A stretch of DNA of 64,000 nucleotides from positions 7,254,001-7,318,000 of the forward strand of contig NZ_CP026652.1 of the NCBI RefSeq assembly GCF_002946835.1, read 5' to 3'. This DNA comes from Streptomyces dengpaensis (lineage in GTDB: Bacteria; Actinomycetota; Actinomycetes; Streptomycetales; Streptomycetaceae). How positions within the stretch are numbered: the stretch's first letter is position 1; every line of letters begins with the position of its first letter. Below, one piece after another: positions 30,848 to 40,679 of the stretch. The notes under the pieces are model-generated. The model ran no database searches. It saw only the letters and a program-made list of their open reading frames with translations, and was not told where the DNA came from. Both the position numbers and the translations under genes were made by a program.

Positions 30848-31483
30848 GTGTTCACCGGAATCGTCGAAGAGCTGGGTGAGGTCACCGCCGTCGAGAACCT
30901 CGACGACGCCTCCCGTTTCCGCCTGCGTGGCCCCGTCGTCACGCAGGGCGCGCAGCACGGCGACTCCATCGCCGTCAACGGCGTCTGTCTCACGGTCGTC
31001 GACCACGAGGGCGACGAATTCACCGCCGACGTCATGGCGGAGACCCTGGACCGCTCCAGCCTCGGCGCCCTGGCCGTCGGCTCCCGCGTCAACCTGGAGC
31101 GCCCCATGGCCGTGGGCGGGCGGCTCGGCGGACACATCGTGCAGGGACACGTCGACGGCACCGGCGCGATCATCGACCGCAAGCCGTCCGACAACTGGGA
31201 GATCGTCAAGATCTCGCTCCCCGCGGACCTCTCCCGCTATGTGGTCGAGAAGGGCTCCATCACCGTCGACGGCATCAGCCTGACCGTGGTCGAGGCGGGC
31301 CCGGACTACTTCACCGTCAGCCTCATCCCGACCACCCTCGCGCTGACCACGCTCGGCCTCAAGCAGTCCGGCGACCCGGTCAACCTGGAGGTCGACGTCA
31401 TCGCCAAGTACGTCGAGCGACTGCTCGGCGCGCAGGGCGAGCAGCCGGTCGCGCTGCCGGGCATCCAGGGGAGCGCGCGGTGA
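30848..31483 (+). CDS. ribE: riboflavin synthase, alpha chain
   Basis: This enzyme dismutates two 6,7-dimethyl-8-ribityllumazine molecules into riboflavin and the ribityl diamine. The 211-residue protein starts MFTGIVEELG and has two lumazine-binding repeats: ITQG/SIAVNGVCLTVV in the first and HIVQGHVDGTG then SITVDGISLTVV in the second. The GTG start has AGGAGG at 30833-30838. It is the first gene of the riboswitch-controlled operon and overlaps ribM by 4 bp. Confidence 0.95.
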   Translation: MFTGIVEELGEVTAVENLDDASRFRLRGPVVTQGAQHGDSIAVNGVCLTVVDHEGDEFTADVMAETLDRSSLGALAVGSRVNLERPMAVGGRLGGHIVQGHVDGTGAIIDRKPSDNWEIVKISLPADLSRYVVEKGSITVDGISLTVVEAGPDYFTVSLIPTTLALTTLGLKQSGDPVNLEVDVIAKYVERLLGAQGEQPVALPGIQGSAR

Positions 31484-32118
31484 ACTGGCTGAACTCCGAG
31501 GCCTTCACGCTCTTCGGACAGCACATCAAGTGGTCGGACATGATCGGCAACGTGATCGGTCTGATCGGCCTCGCCCTCGGCTGGCGGCGCTCGATATGGA
31601 GCTGGCCGGTCCAGTTCCTCTCCGGCGTCATCCTCTTCGCGGCCTTCGCGACCGCCCACCTCTCCGGCAGCGCCGGCAAGCAGGTCGTCGTCATGATGGT
31701 CGCGGTGTACGGCTGGTGGCAGTGGAACCGCGGCAAGGGGCAGGACGGCTCCATCGCGGTGCGGTTCGCCACCGGGCGTGAGCGTGCCGTGCTGGTGGGT
31801 GCCGCCGCCGTCGGCACCGTCGCGGTCGCCGGTCTGTTCACCGCGTACCCGACGCTCTCCTGGGACCCGTGGCCGGACGCGTACATATTCGTCGGCACCG
31901 TCGTCGCGATGTACGCCCAGGCGCGCGGCATGGTCGAGTTCTGGTTCGCGTGGCTGCTGGTCGACCTGGTGGGCGTGCCGCTCAACTTCGCCAACGGCTT
32001 CGCCTTCTCCGGTTTCGTCTACGTCATTTACGGCGTGCTCGTCCTGTGGGGCCTGCGCGACTGGTGGCTGCGCTCCCGCAAGGCCGGGCAGCCCGTCCTG
32101 GAAGGAGCTCCGGCATGA
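31480..32118 (+). CDS. ribM: PnuC-family riboflavin transporter (RibM/PnuX-like)
   Basis: The 212-residue membrane protein has 6-8 helices and the PnuC-family WQWNRG segment (near 88-93) and [17 protein letters not shown]. PnuC proteins move nicotinamide riboside. Members in FMN-riboswitch operons of actinobacteria (RibM of Streptomyces davawensis, PnuX of corynebacteria) import riboflavin, and the context here supports that role. It is coupled by 4-bp overlaps to ribE and ribBA. Confidence 0.88.
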   Translation: MNWLNSEAFTLFGQHIKWSDMIGNVIGLIGLALGWRRSIWSWPVQFLSGVILFAAFATAHLSGSAGKQVVVMMVAVYGWWQWNRGKGQDGSIAVRFATGRERAVLVGAAAVGTVAVAGLFTAYPTLSWDPWPDAYIFVGTVVAMYAQARGMVEFWFAWLLVDLVGVPLNFANGFAFSGFVYVIYGVLVLWGLRDWWLRSRKAGQPVLEGAPA

Positions 32119-33404
32119 CCACGGCGCCGGTCTTGTACAGCACTGACAACATCGAGGACTTCGCGCTCGACCCGGTCGAGCAGGCCATCGCCGACATCGC
32201 GGCGGGCCGCCCGGTCGTGGTCGTCGACGACGAGGACCGGGAGAACGAGGGCGACCTCGTCATCGCCGCCGAGAAGGCGACCCCCGAGATCGTCGCCTTC
32301 ATGATGAGCGAGTGCCGGGGACTGATCTGCGCGCCCATGGAGGGCGACGAGCTGGACCGGCTCCGGCTCCCGCAGATGGTCGACGACAACACCGAGTCGA
32401 TGAAGACCGCGTTCACAGTGTCGGTGGACGCGTCCGCCGCTCACGGTGTGACCACCGGTATCTCGGCATCGGACCGTGCCACCACGCTTCAGCTCCTCGC
32501 CGACGGCACCGCCCAGGCCGACGACTTCGTCCGCCCCGGCCACGTCTTCCCGCTGCGCGCCAAGCCCGGCGGTGTCCTGGTCCGCAACGGCCACACCGAG
32601 GCCGCCGTCGACCTCGCTCGCCTCGCCGGCCTGCGCCCGGCCGGTGCGATCGTCGAGATCGCGGGGGAGGACGGCCGGATGCTCCGCCTGCCCGAACTGA
32701 TCCCCTTCGCCCGCAAGCACGGCCTGACGATCATCTCCATCGAGGACCTGATCGCCTACCGCCGCACCGCCGAGCCGACGGTCCGCCGCGAGGCCGAGGT
32801 CCACCTGCCCACCGCCCTCGGCGAGTTCACGGCGTACGGCTACCGCTCCACCGTCGACGGCGTCGAGCACGTCGCCCTCGTCCACGGTGAGATCGGCGAC
32901 GGCGAGGACGTCGTCGTCCGCGTCCACTCCGAATGCCTCACCGGCGACGTCTTCCACTCGCTGCGCTGCGACTGCGGCCCCCAGCTGCAGGCCGCCATGG
33001 AGCGCATCCAGACCGAGGGTCGCGGCATCGTCGTCTACCTGCGCGGCCACGAGGGACGTGGCATCGGGCTGCTCTCCAAGCTGCGCGCGTACGAGCTCCA
33101 GGAGCGCGGGCGCGACACCCTCGACGCCAACCTGGAGCTGGGCCTGCCCGCGGACGCCCGGGACTATGGAGCGAGCGCCCAGATCCTCGAGGACCTCGGC
33201 GTGCGGAGCCTGCGCCTGATGACCAACAACCCCGACAAGACCGACGCGCTCGTCCGCCACGGCCTCAAGGTCACCGCGCGCGAGCCGATGCCCGTGCACG
33301 CGGGCGAGCACAACCTCCGCTACCTGCAGACCAAGCGGGACCGGATGGGGCACGACCTGCCCTGGCTGGACACGACCACCGTGTCCGCCTGCGGCAACCA
33401 GTAA
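32115..33404 (+). CDS. ribBA: bifunctional DHBP synthase / GTP cyclohydrolase II
   Basis: This fusion makes both precursors of riboflavin. The N-terminal RibB half (about 20-215) carries [12 protein letters not shown] and GHVFPL and forms dihydroxybutanone phosphate from ribulose 5-phosphate. The C-terminal RibA half opens the GTP ring and has the zinc motif [15 protein letters not shown], then GHEGRGIGL and NNPDK. At 429 residues it is a full-length fusion. GGAG precedes the ATG, and the gene overlaps ribM by 4 bp. Confidence 0.96.
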   Translation: MTTAPVLYSTDNIEDFALDPVEQAIADIAAGRPVVVVDDEDRENEGDLVIAAEKATPEIVAFMMSECRGLICAPMEGDELDRLRLPQMVDDNTESMKTAFTVSVDASAAHGVTTGISASDRATTLQLLADGTAQADDFVRPGHVFPLRAKPGGVLVRNGHTEAAVDLARLAGLRPAGAIVEIAGEDGRMLRLPELIPFARKHGLTIISIEDLIAYRRTAEPTVRREAEVHLPTALGEFTAYGYRSTVDGVEHVALVHGEIGDGEDVVVRVHSECLTGDVFHSLRCDCGPQLQAAMERIQTEGRGIVVYLRGHEGRGIGLLSKLRAYELQERGRDTLDANLELGLPADARDYGASAQILEDLGVRSLRLMTNNPDKTDALVRHGLKVTAREPMPVHAGEHNLRYLQTKRDRMGHDLPWLDTTTVSACGNQ

Positions 33405-33449
33405 CGATCGCACGACCGGCAACACAGCACAGCAGCACTGAGGAGAGAC

Positions 33450-33935
33450 GTGAGCGGCAAGGGTGCACCTGAACTGTCCGTACGCAACTGCGGCGACCTG
33501 CGCGTCGCGGTCATCGCGGCACAGTGGCACGAAAAGGTGATGGACGGACTCGTCGACGGCGCGCTGCGCGCCCTGCACGAGCTGGGGATCGACGAGCCGA
33601 CCCTCCTGCGGGTCCCCGGCAGCTTCGAGCTGCCGGTCGTCGCCAAGGTCCTGGCGGGCCGCGGCTACGACGCGATCGTGGCGCTCGGCGTCGTCATCCG
33701 CGGCGGGACCCCCCACTTCGACTACGTGTGCCAGGGCGTCACCCAGGGCCTCACCCAGGTCTCCATCGACACCGGCGTGCCCGTCGGCTTCGGTGTGCTG
33801 ACCTGCGACACCGAGGAGCAGGCCCTGGACAGGGCGGGCCTGCCCGGCTCCAACGAGGACAAGGGGCACGAGGCGGTGACGGCGGCGGTGGCGACGGCGG
33901 CGACGCTCCGCTCAGTATCCGAACCGTGGCGTTAG
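33450..33935 (+). CDS. ribH: 6,7-dimethyl-8-ribityllumazine synthase
   Basis: This enzyme condenses the ribityl diamine with dihydroxybutanone phosphate, the step before RibE. The 161-residue protein has [44 protein letters not shown] and the C-terminal NKGHEA-like EDKGHEAV. Family members form 60-mer or pentameric shells. The GTG has GAGGAGAG upstream. It is the last riboflavin gene, and hisE follows after 34 bp. Confidence 0.96.
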   Translation: MSGKGAPELSVRNCGDLRVAVIAAQWHEKVMDGLVDGALRALHELGIDEPTLLRVPGSFELPVVAKVLAGRGYDAIVALGVVIRGGTPHFDYVCQGVTQGLTQVSIDTGVPVGFGVLTCDTEEQALDRAGLPGSNEDKGHEAVTAAVATAATLRSVSEPWR

Positions 33936-33969
33936 GTCGACCGGCACACCGCGTAGAGTGGGCGCCACC

Positions 33970-34242
33970 ATGTCCAAGAAGACGTTCGAGGAGCTCTTCA
34001 CCGAGCTCCAGCACAAGGCCGCCAACGGCGATCCCGCCACTTCGCGCACAGCCGAGCTGGTCGGCAAGGGCGTCCATGCCATCGGCAAGAAGGTCGTCGA
34101 AGAGGCCGCCGAGGTCTGGATGGCCGCCGAGTACGAGGGCAAGGACGCCGCCGCCGAGGAGATCTCGCAGCTGCTGTACCACGTTCAGGTGATGATGGTC
34201 GCGCGCGGGATCTCCCTCGACGACGTGTACGCGCATCTGTAG
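33970..34242 (+). CDS. hisE: phosphoribosyl-ATP pyrophosphatase
   Basis: HisE performs the second step of histidine synthesis, removing pyrophosphate from phosphoribosyl-ATP. The 90-residue MazG-type protein has [25 protein letters not shown] with metal-binding Glu residues, and [14 protein letters not shown]. The ATG at 33970 matches the family start (MSKKTFEEL). It sits between ribH and hisG, the common Streptomyces arrangement. Confidence 0.95.
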   Translation: MSKKTFEELFTELQHKAANGDPATSRTAELVGKGVHAIGKKVVEEAAEVWMAAEYEGKDAAAEEISQLLYHVQVMMVARGISLDDVYAHL

Positions 34243-34329
34243 GGGCCGGTTTCACCAGCGCCCCCTAGAGAGCACGTCCAGTTTTCCAACCCACCCCTGA
34301 ACATTCCCCACGCAAAGGAAGCCGACCTC

Positions 34330-35187
34330 ATGCTGCGCATCGCCGTCCCCAACAAGGGTTCCCTGTCAGGCCCTGCGGCGGAAATGCTGCATGAGGCCGG
34401 CTACCAGCAGCGCCGGGAGTCCAAGGAGCTCAGGATCGTCGACCCGGAGAACGAGGTCGAGTTCTTCTACCTCCGCCCCCGCGACATCGCGATCTACGTC
34501 TCCTCCGGCCGCCTCGACATCGGCATCACCGGCCGCGACCTGCTCATCGACTCGGGCGCCGGCGCGGAGGAGATCCTCCCGCTCGGCTTCGCCCGCTCGA
34601 CCTTCCGCTTCGCCGGCAAGGCGGGCACGGCGGGCGGCGTCGCGGACCTCTCCGGCATGACGGTCGCCACCTCGTACGAGGGCATCGTCGCCAAGCACCT
34701 CGCCGACCACGGCGTCGACGCCTCCGTCGTCCACCTCGACGGCGCCGTCGAGACCGCCATCGAGCTGGGCGTCGCCGAGGTCATCGCGGACGTCGTCGAG
34801 ACCGGCACCTCGCTGCGCAACGCGGGCCTCGAAGTCTTCGGCGACCCGATCATGTCGTCCGAGGCCGTCGTCATCCGCCGCGTCGGAGCCGACACCTCCG
34901 AGGACGCCGAGCCCAAGGTCCAGCAGTTCCTGCGCCGCCTCCAGGGCGTCCTGGTGGCGCGGACGTACGTGATGATGGACTACGACTGCCGGGTCGAGCA
35001 GCTTGAGAAGGCGGTCGCGCTCACCCCGGGCCTGGAGTCCCCGACCGTCTCCCCGCTGCACAACGAGGGCTGGGTCGCCGTCCGAGCGATGGTCCCCGCC
35101 AAGGAAGCCCAGCGGATCATGGACGACCTGTACGACATCGGCGCGCGGGCCATCCTGACGACGGCCATCCACGCCTGCCGGCTCTGA
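34330..35187 (+). CDS. hisG: ATP phosphoribosyltransferase, long form
   Basis: HisG joins ATP to PRPP in the first step of histidine synthesis and is feedback-inhibited by histidine. At 285 residues it is the long form with the C-terminal regulatory domain (about 210-285: VMMDYDCRVEQLEKAV to HACRL). The catalytic part has IAVPNKGSL, DIGITGRDLL and EVIADVVETGTSLRNAGL. AAAGGAAG precedes the ATG. Confidence 0.96.
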   Translation: MLRIAVPNKGSLSGPAAEMLHEAGYQQRRESKELRIVDPENEVEFFYLRPRDIAIYVSSGRLDIGITGRDLLIDSGAGAEEILPLGFARSTFRFAGKAGTAGGVADLSGMTVATSYEGIVAKHLADHGVDASVVHLDGAVETAIELGVAEVIADVVETGTSLRNAGLEVFGDPIMSSEAVVIRRVGADTSEDAEPKVQQFLRRLQGVLVARTYVMMDYDCRVEQLEKAVALTPGLESPTVSPLHNEGWVAVRAMVPAKEAQRIMDDLYDIGARAILTTAIHACRL

Positions 35188-35201
35188 AGGGACCGCGAGC
35201 C

Positions 35202-35684
35202 ATGTCCGATTCCCGACCCACGCCGGACTCGCCCGAGCTGCCCGCCCTCCCCGTCACATTCCGGCCGTCCCGCACCCGGGCCGTGCTGCTCACCGCCGGT
35301 GCGGCGCTCTTCGTGGTCATCACGGCGGTCGCGCTGCTTCTGGAGCATCTCAGCCCAGCGGAGCGCCTCAGCTTCGTCTTCACCGGGGCGCTGCTCTCCG
35401 GGGTGCTCGTGCTGCTCTCCCGGCCCAAGATCGTCGCCGACGAGAGCGGTGTCACCGTCGTCAACATCGTCGGCAGACGGCATCTGGACTGGGCGGAGAT
35501 CCTCCAGGTCAGCCTGCGCCCCGGCGACTCCTGGGTGTTCCTCAACCTCAGCGACGGCACCAGCCTGCCCGCGCTCGGCATCCAGCCGGGCATCGCCAGG
35601 CAGCGTGCGATCGACGACACCCGCGCCCTGCGCGCCCTCGCCGAGGCCCACTCCCTCGGTGACCCCGAGCGACATGAGGCCTGA
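35202..35684 (+). CDS. membrane protein with bacterial PH-like domain
   Basis: The 160-residue protein has two adjacent membrane helices (about 27-47 and 57-75: AVLLTAGAALFVVITAVALL, then FVFTGALLSGVLVLL) and a C-terminal bPH-type beta domain (VADESGVTVVNIVGRRHLDW, VFLNLSDGTSLPALGI). The function is unknown. It starts 14 bp after hisG and is probably cotranscribed; this neighbour is usual in Streptomyces. Confidence 0.8.
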   Translation: MSDSRPTPDSPELPALPVTFRPSRTRAVLLTAGAALFVVITAVALLLEHLSPAERLSFVFTGALLSGVLVLLSRPKIVADESGVTVVNIVGRRHLDWAEILQVSLRPGDSWVFLNLSDGTSLPALGIQPGIARQRAIDDTRALRALAEAHSLGDPERHEA

Positions 35685-35734
35685 CTCTCGGCCCTCCACC
35701 CTGACGTAGGGGCCCATGTCTTGATTAATCTGTT

Positions 35735-35763
35735 GGCGGAGGCGTTTTCATGGCGCCTCCGCC
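35735..35763 (+). terminator. terminator after the his/PH genes
   Basis: GGCGGAGGCG (35735-35744) and CGCCTCCGCC (35754-35763) form a perfect 10-bp stem, 50 bp after the PH-domain gene and before the CNNM genes. TTTTC lies in the loop. Confidence 0.65.
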
Positions 35764-35884
35764 TCTGGTCTGCCACCCGGTGGGTCAGAGGCCCCCTGCT
35801 ACCCGAGGAGTGACTCCCTCCAGCGATGGACGGATCGTCCTGTAGTACCTGCGCCGCCCCCTCCCGATGGCTCGAGGCGGCGGC

Positions 35885-37222
35885 ATGACCATCCCCCTGC
35901 TGCTCCTTGGAGCGGCGTTTCTGCTGATTCTCGCCAACGGTTTCTTCGTCGCGGCGGAATTCGGCCTCGTCACGGTCGAGCGCCCCGACGCCGAGAAGGC
36001 CGCGGCCGACGGCGACCGCCGGGCCGCCACCGTCGTGGACTCGCTCAAGGAGCTGTCCTTCCAGCTCTCCGGCACCCAGCTCGGCATCACCATCACCTCG
36101 CTCGTCGTCGGCATGCTCGCCGAACCGGCACTGGCGGAGCTGCTGGACGGCCCGTTCACCGCGATCGGTGTCCCCGAGGGCGCCGTACCCGGCGTCGCCG
36201 TGGTCGTCGGCATGCTGCTCGCCTCGGCCGTGCAGATGGTCATCGGTGAACTCGTGCCCAAGAACTGGGCGGTGTCCAAGCCCCTGCAGGTCGCCCGTTT
36301 CGTCGCGGGCCCGCAGCACGTCTTCTCGCGGCTGTTCCGGCCGGTGATCGCCACGCTCAACGCGGTCGCCAACCGGCTCGTCCGCGCCCTGGGCGTCGAG
36401 CCGGCCGAAGAGCTGGCCTCCGCCCGCACCCCCGGCGAACTCGTCTCCCTCGTCCGGCACTCGGCGCGGGCCGGCGCCCTGGAGCAGGACACCGCGGATC
36501 TCTTCGTACGGACCATCTCGCTCGCCGGCCTGACCGCGCAGCACGTCATGACCCCGCGCGTGAGGGTCAGCGCACTCCAGTCGTCCGCCACGGCGGAGGA
36601 CGTCGTCAATCTGACCCGCGCCACCGGCCTGTCCCGCTTCCCCGTCTACCGGGAGCGGATCGACGAAATCGTCGGCATGGTGCACCTCAAGGACGCCCTG
36701 GCGATCCCCTCGCACGACCGGCTGCGCACCCCCGTCGTCCGGATCGCCCAGGCCCCGCTGCTCGTCCCGGAGACCCTGCCTGTGCAGCCCCTGCTGGAAC
36801 AGCTGCGCAGCGAGCAGCCGATCGCCGTCGTCGTCGACGAGTACGGCGGCACGGCCGGCGTCGTCACCCTCGAGGACATCGTCGAGGAGCTCGTCGGCGA
36901 GGTCCGCGACGAGCACGACAGCCATGACCTGCCCGAACTCGCGGTGGCGCCGCCCGAGGACGGCCGACTCGCGTGGGACGCCGACGGCAGCTGCCGGGTC
37001 GACGTCCTGCAGCGCATAGGCCTCGACGTGCCCGAGGGCCCGTACGAGACCGTCGCGGGCCTCGTCGCCGATCTGCTCGGCCGGATCCCCGCCCCCGGCG
37101 ACAAGGCCGAGCTCCCGGGCTGGCGCCTGTCGGTGCGCCAGGTCGGGCACTACCGCGCCGAACGCGTCCGCCTGGTGCGGACCGCGCCCATCGCGGAGCC
37201 CCTCGCGGAGGCCGTGCGATGA
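35885..37222 (+). CDS. CNNM/CorC-type hemolysin-family membrane protein, paralog 1
   Basis: The 445-residue protein has an N-terminal DUF21 membrane domain (four helices, FLLILANGFFVAAEFGLVTV to about 140, with GELVPKNWAV), a paired CBS domain (about 215-340: HVMTPRVRV, VVVDEYGGTAGVVTLEDIVE) and a C-terminal CorC_HlyC domain. Relatives export magnesium or help resist divalent cations. ATG 35885 is chosen because GAGGCGG precedes it; in-frame ATG 35867 lacks a site. Confidence 0.88.
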   Translation: MTIPLLLLGAAFLLILANGFFVAAEFGLVTVERPDAEKAAADGDRRAATVVDSLKELSFQLSGTQLGITITSLVVGMLAEPALAELLDGPFTAIGVPEGAVPGVAVVVGMLLASAVQMVIGELVPKNWAVSKPLQVARFVAGPQHVFSRLFRPVIATLNAVANRLVRALGVEPAEELASARTPGELVSLVRHSARAGALEQDTADLFVRTISLAGLTAQHVMTPRVRVSALQSSATAEDVVNLTRATGLSRFPVYRERIDEIVGMVHLKDALAIPSHDRLRTPVVRIAQAPLLVPETLPVQPLLEQLRSEQPIAVVVDEYGGTAGVVTLEDIVEELVGEVRDEHDSHDLPELAVAPPEDGRLAWDADGSCRVDVLQRIGLDVPEGPYETVAGLVADLLGRIPAPGDKAELPGWRLSVRQVGHYRAERVRLVRTAPIAEPLAEAVR

Positions 37223-38310
37223 GCGTGCTCCAACTCCTGTTCGCCGCGCTGCTGGTGCTCGCCAACGGCTTCTTCGTCGGTGCCGAGTTCGCGCTCGTCT
37301 CCGTACGGCGCAGCCAGATCGAACCGCTGGGGACCACGCGGGCCCGGCAGGTCCTGTACGGCCTGGAGCGGCTGCCGCAGATGATGGCCGCGGCCCAGTT
37401 CGGCATCACCGTCTGCTCGCTGACGCTCGGCGCGGTCGCCGAGCCGACCGTCGCCCACCTGCTGGAGCCGGTCTTCGAGGCGGTCCATCTGCCGGACGGG
37501 GTGATCCACCCGCTCGGATACGTCTTCGCGCTCGCCCTGGTCGTCTTCCTCCACCTCGTCATCGGCGAGATGGTGCCGAAGAACCTGGCCATGGCCGCGC
37601 CCGAGAAGACGGCGCTGTGGCTCAGCCCCGGTCTGGTCGCCTTCGCGCGGCTGTGCCGGCCGGTCACGGTCGCCCTGGGCGCGTGCGCGCGCCTGATCCT
37701 GAAGCTGTTCCGCGTGGAGCCCAAGGACGAGGTCGAGGCGGTCTTCACCAGCGAGCAGCTCAACCGCCTCGTCGAGGACGCCGGCCAGGCGGGCCTCCTC
37801 GAACCCGAGGAGCAGGAGCGCCTCGAGGACGCCCTGGAGCTGGGTTCCCGCCCGGTCACCGATGTCCTCCTGGACGGCGACTCCCTGGTGACCGTGAGCC
37901 CTTCGGTCACCCCGGGCCAGATCGTCGCGCTCACCGCGCGCACCGGGTACTCCCGTTTCCCGGTGGTCGCCGAGAACGGTGCCTTCATGGGCTGCTACCT
38001 GCACGTCAAGGACGTTCTCGACCTCGAGAACTCCGACCGCGCGGTCCCGCAGCAGATCTGGCACCCGATGGCGACCCTGCGCTCCGAGGTCCCCCTGGAC
38101 GACGCCCTCACGGTGATGCGCCGCGCCGCGACGCACCTCGCCCAGGTGGCCGACGCCTCTGGCAAGGTCCTGGGCCTCGTGGCCCTGGAGGACGTACTGG
38201 AGCTGCTGGTCGGCGAGGTACGCGACCCGGCCCACCGGGAGGCTCCGGCGACGGTACTGGTCTCCGAACCGCTCGTCAGCGAGACCCCGGCGGAGGCGCT
38301 GGCCAGCTGA
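37219..38310 (+). CDS. CNNM/CorC-type hemolysin-family membrane protein, paralog 2
   Basis: The 363-residue paralog has the DUF21 domain (LLVLANGFFVGAEFALVSVRR, GEMVPKNLAMA) and CBS pair (VTDVLLDGDSL, LGLVALEDVLELLVGEVRD) but lacks the C-terminal CorC_HlyC domain. It overlaps the first gene by 4 bp, so the two probably form a coupled pair and may be heteromeric (inference). Confidence 0.88.
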   Translation: MSVLQLLFAALLVLANGFFVGAEFALVSVRRSQIEPLGTTRARQVLYGLERLPQMMAAAQFGITVCSLTLGAVAEPTVAHLLEPVFEAVHLPDGVIHPLGYVFALALVVFLHLVIGEMVPKNLAMAAPEKTALWLSPGLVAFARLCRPVTVALGACARLILKLFRVEPKDEVEAVFTSEQLNRLVEDAGQAGLLEPEEQERLEDALELGSRPVTDVLLDGDSLVTVSPSVTPGQIVALTARTGYSRFPVVAENGAFMGCYLHVKDVLDLENSDRAVPQQIWHPMATLRSEVPLDDALTVMRRAATHLAQVADASGKVLGLVALEDVLELLVGEVRDPAHREAPATVLVSEPLVSETPAEALAS

Positions 38311-38351
38311 CGAACGCCGGAGGGGCTGGGACTCAGCCCCTCCGGCGTTCG
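38311..38351. terminator. perfect 17-bp hairpin, repeat-family terminator
   Basis: CGAACGCCGGAGGGGCT (38311-38327) is the exact reverse complement of 38335-38351 with a 7-nt loop. It separates the convergent CNNM and AAA+ genes and shares CGAACGCCGG with the repeats near 9.7 and 29.9 kb. Confidence 0.8.
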
Positions 38352-38363
38352 AGGACCACGCGG

Positions 38364-40229
38364 TCACATCGCCGACGGATCCTGCGGCCCCCGCCCCGAC
38401 AGAACCTCCCCGTACGCCTGCATCAGATCCGGCAGCCGCAGCGTGGACAAGTCGTCGCGCGACAGGGTGCCCGGGTACACCGAGAGCCGCAGGTCGCGAT
38501 ACGCGCAGCTCTTCTCGTAGAGCGTGCGCAGGAAGCGGCCGTTCCCCAGCTCGTCGATCCACCCCTGGTCGACGACATGCCCCGCGATGGAGCGCAGCTC
38601 GTCGAGGGCCTCCTCGTCCCACACGTCACCGTTCTCCGCGGCCAGCACCTCGCCGATGGAGGTGAGTTCGAGGGGGCGGTAGGAGGGGAAGTCCACGCGG
38701 GTGGTGAAACGGGAGGAGAGGCCGGGGTTGGCGGCCAGGAGCCGGTCCATGCCCTCCGGGTAGCCCGCGAGGATGACGACCAGGTGGTCGCGGTTGTCCT
38801 CGGCCCGCTTCAGGAGGACCTGCAGGGCCTCGTCGCCGTAGGCGTCGCCCTTGCCGTACCCGGAGTTGGAGAGCGAATACGCCTCGTCCACGAAGAGGAC
38901 GCCGCCGATCGCCGAGTCGATCAGCTCGTTGGCCTTGACCGCTGTCTGGCCGAGATATTCGCCGACCAGGTCGGCCCGCTGTGCCTCCACCAGATGGTCG
39001 CCGCCGAGCAGCCCGAGCGCGTAGAAGACCCGGCCGAGGATGCGGGCCACGGTGGTCTTGCCGGTGCCGGAGGGGCCGGAGAAGACGAAGTGCCGCTTCG
39101 GCGGCTGGACCGGGAGGCCCTGCCCGGCGCGCAGCCGCGCCATGTTCAACTGGGCCGACAGCGCCTTGACTTGGCGCTTCACGGGCTCCAGGCCCACCAT
39201 GCGCTCCAGCTCGGCGAGCGCCTCCTCGAGTAACGCGGGGTCGGTGGGCCCCGCAGGCAGCGGCTGCACCGGCACCACGGCCTTCTCGCGCACCGCGTCG
39301 GTCTCGGGAGGCAGCGCCCCCGGCGCCGCGGCGTCGGGCTCGGAGAGCTTCAGGTCCCGCCCCTCGGCGCCGAACAGCGGATCCACGCCGTCCGGGGTCT
39401 CCATCACGTCCTGCCCGACGCCGGCGAGCATGATCGCCGCGAGGTCGGCGGCGGCATCGTCGTACCCGTCGCCCTCGGAGATGGCCGCGAGCCGCGCCGA
39501 GGTGTCCATGAAGGAGGGGTCGACCCGGTGCACCGCCCGGTACAGGGGCAGCGCCGCGGCGGACCGCCCGGTGCCCTCATGCGCCCGCGCCAGCCAGTAC
39601 CGCAGCTCCTTGCGCTGCGGCTGCTCGCTGCGACAGCGCATCAGCGCGGACGACAGCAGCGGCTCCGCCTGCCCGTACATCTCCAGGCGGACGCGCGCCA
39701 TGCCGCCGAACAGGCCGGCCTCTATCCCCAGCATGGGATCGTCGATCAGCGGGTCGGTGTGCCGGACCAGCTGCTCCCAGTCCTTGACCAGATAGCCGCG
39801 GCACGCGTGCAGGAACCGCACCTGGGGGTCCGCGTCGACGGGCGGCAGGCCCGCGAGCGCCCGGTCCAGCTCCGGGACATGGCGTCCGTCGAGCCAGTGC
39901 GAGGCGTGCGCGAGCAGCAGATCGCGCGGGCTCTCCATCACCGGCTGCACCCACCAGCCCAGCCAGTACCAGGAGTTGAGGGTACGCCGGTGGCGGGCGC
40001 GCTGCTCCCCGAAGCGGTCCCGGTGCCGGAACATCCGCAGCAGCGCGGTGGTCGTGTCCACACGCAGCGCGTGCAGTCCGAGCCAGCCGTCCGCCATGCC
40101 CGGGTCCATGCGGACCGCGGCGCGGAACTCCTCCTCTGCCTGCGGATAGGCGCCCATCGTGTAGGCATCCACACCTCGCAACCAGGCGAGGTCGGCCGGG
40201 GCCTCGGGGCCCTGCGTGCCGAAGTCCAT
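38364..40229 (-). CDS. TPR-AAA+ ATPase, CbxX/EccA-like
   Basis: The 621-residue protein has an N-terminal TPR-like half (about 1-260: AYPQAEEEFRAAVRMDPG, YWLARAHEGTGRSAAALPLY) and a C-terminal CbxX/CfqX-type AAA+ domain. Walker A is SGPSGTGKTT, Walker B is GGVLFVDEAYSL, and the arginine finger region is NPGLSSRFTTRVDF. The layout is like EccA of type VII secretion and SpoVK-like proteins, but no other ESX genes are nearby, so the role stays open. GGGGGA precedes ATG 40229. Confidence 0.85.
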   Translation of the reverse strand: MDFGTQGPEAPADLAWLRGVDAYTMGAYPQAEEEFRAAVRMDPGMADGWLGLHALRVDTTTALLRMFRHRDRFGEQRARHRRTLNSWYWLGWWVQPVMESPRDLLLAHASHWLDGRHVPELDRALAGLPPVDADPQVRFLHACRGYLVKDWEQLVRHTDPLIDDPMLGIEAGLFGGMARVRLEMYGQAEPLLSSALMRCRSEQPQRKELRYWLARAHEGTGRSAAALPLYRAVHRVDPSFMDTSARLAAISEGDGYDDAAADLAAIMLAGVGQDVMETPDGVDPLFGAEGRDLKLSEPDAAAPGALPPETDAVREKAVVPVQPLPAGPTDPALLEEALAELERMVGLEPVKRQVKALSAQLNMARLRAGQGLPVQPPKRHFVFSGPSGTGKTTVARILGRVFYALGLLGGDHLVEAQRADLVGEYLGQTAVKANELIDSAIGGVLFVDEAYSLSNSGYGKGDAYGDEALQVLLKRAEDNRDHLVVILAGYPEGMDRLLAANPGLSSRFTTRVDFPSYRPLELTSIGEVLAAENGDVWDEEALDELRSIAGHVVDQGWIDELGNGRFLRTLYEKSCAYRDLRLSVYPGTLSRDDLSTLRLPDLMQAYGEVLSGRGPQDPSAM

Positions 40230-40504
40230 CACGTCCCCCACAAACCGTGCCCCCGATGGTTCTCCGAACGGGCCGGTGCCCGTCGGCAGCTTCGTCGAAC
40301 TGCTGTGCCGCGGACGGGAGTTGCATCGGTGCGCAGAGCAGCCGTCCGAAGGTCGCACCGAGAGGCATCGTACCTGCGCCGCTTACGGGGCCGAAGGGTG
40401 CCGCACACCCCGTTCCGCGAGGTGGGAGCAGATGGGGCGCACTCCGGGTGGTGACCGAGGGTGAACGAGTAGCGGCGCGCAGCGTCCGGAATGAGAGGTG
40501 TGGG

Positions 40505-40576
40505 CAAAACGAAGCCCCCGATCACGGGGGAACAACCGGGGGCTTCGCGACTGCGGGCGGCTTCGAAGGGCCACAC
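40505..40576 (-). ncRNA. candidate small RNA or attenuated leader
   Basis: A minus-strand promoter (40583-40612) is followed within about 70 nt by a hairpin, GAAGCCCCCG/CGGGGGCTTC (40511-40520 with 40537-40546), and then GTTTTG on that strand, typical of an intrinsic terminator. No ORF with a ribosome site fits inside. The RNA may be a stand-alone sRNA, or the hairpin may attenuate transcription into the AAA+ gene 280 bp further on. Confidence 0.4.
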
Positions 40577-40582
40577 ATTGAG

Positions 40583-40612
40583 AACGTAAGACCTGTACGG
40601 TCCCCCGGTCAA
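40583..40612 (-). promoter_or_regulatory. sigma70-type promoter on the minus strand
   Basis: TTGACC (plus GGTCAA at 40607-40612) and TACGTT (plus AACGTA at 40583-40588) are 18 bp apart. The start would be near 40576. Confidence 0.45.
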
Positions 40613-40679
40613 GCCGAGTTGAAGCACTGAGAGAACTTCTCCCGCAAGGGTCTTCACAAGTTCAGCACACTGCCGATGG

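Noticed and set aside
38364..40229. Type VII secretion gene eccA proper
   Set aside because: Domain layout is similar, but no eccB-E, WXG100 or mycosin genes are nearby, so the symbol is not assigned.
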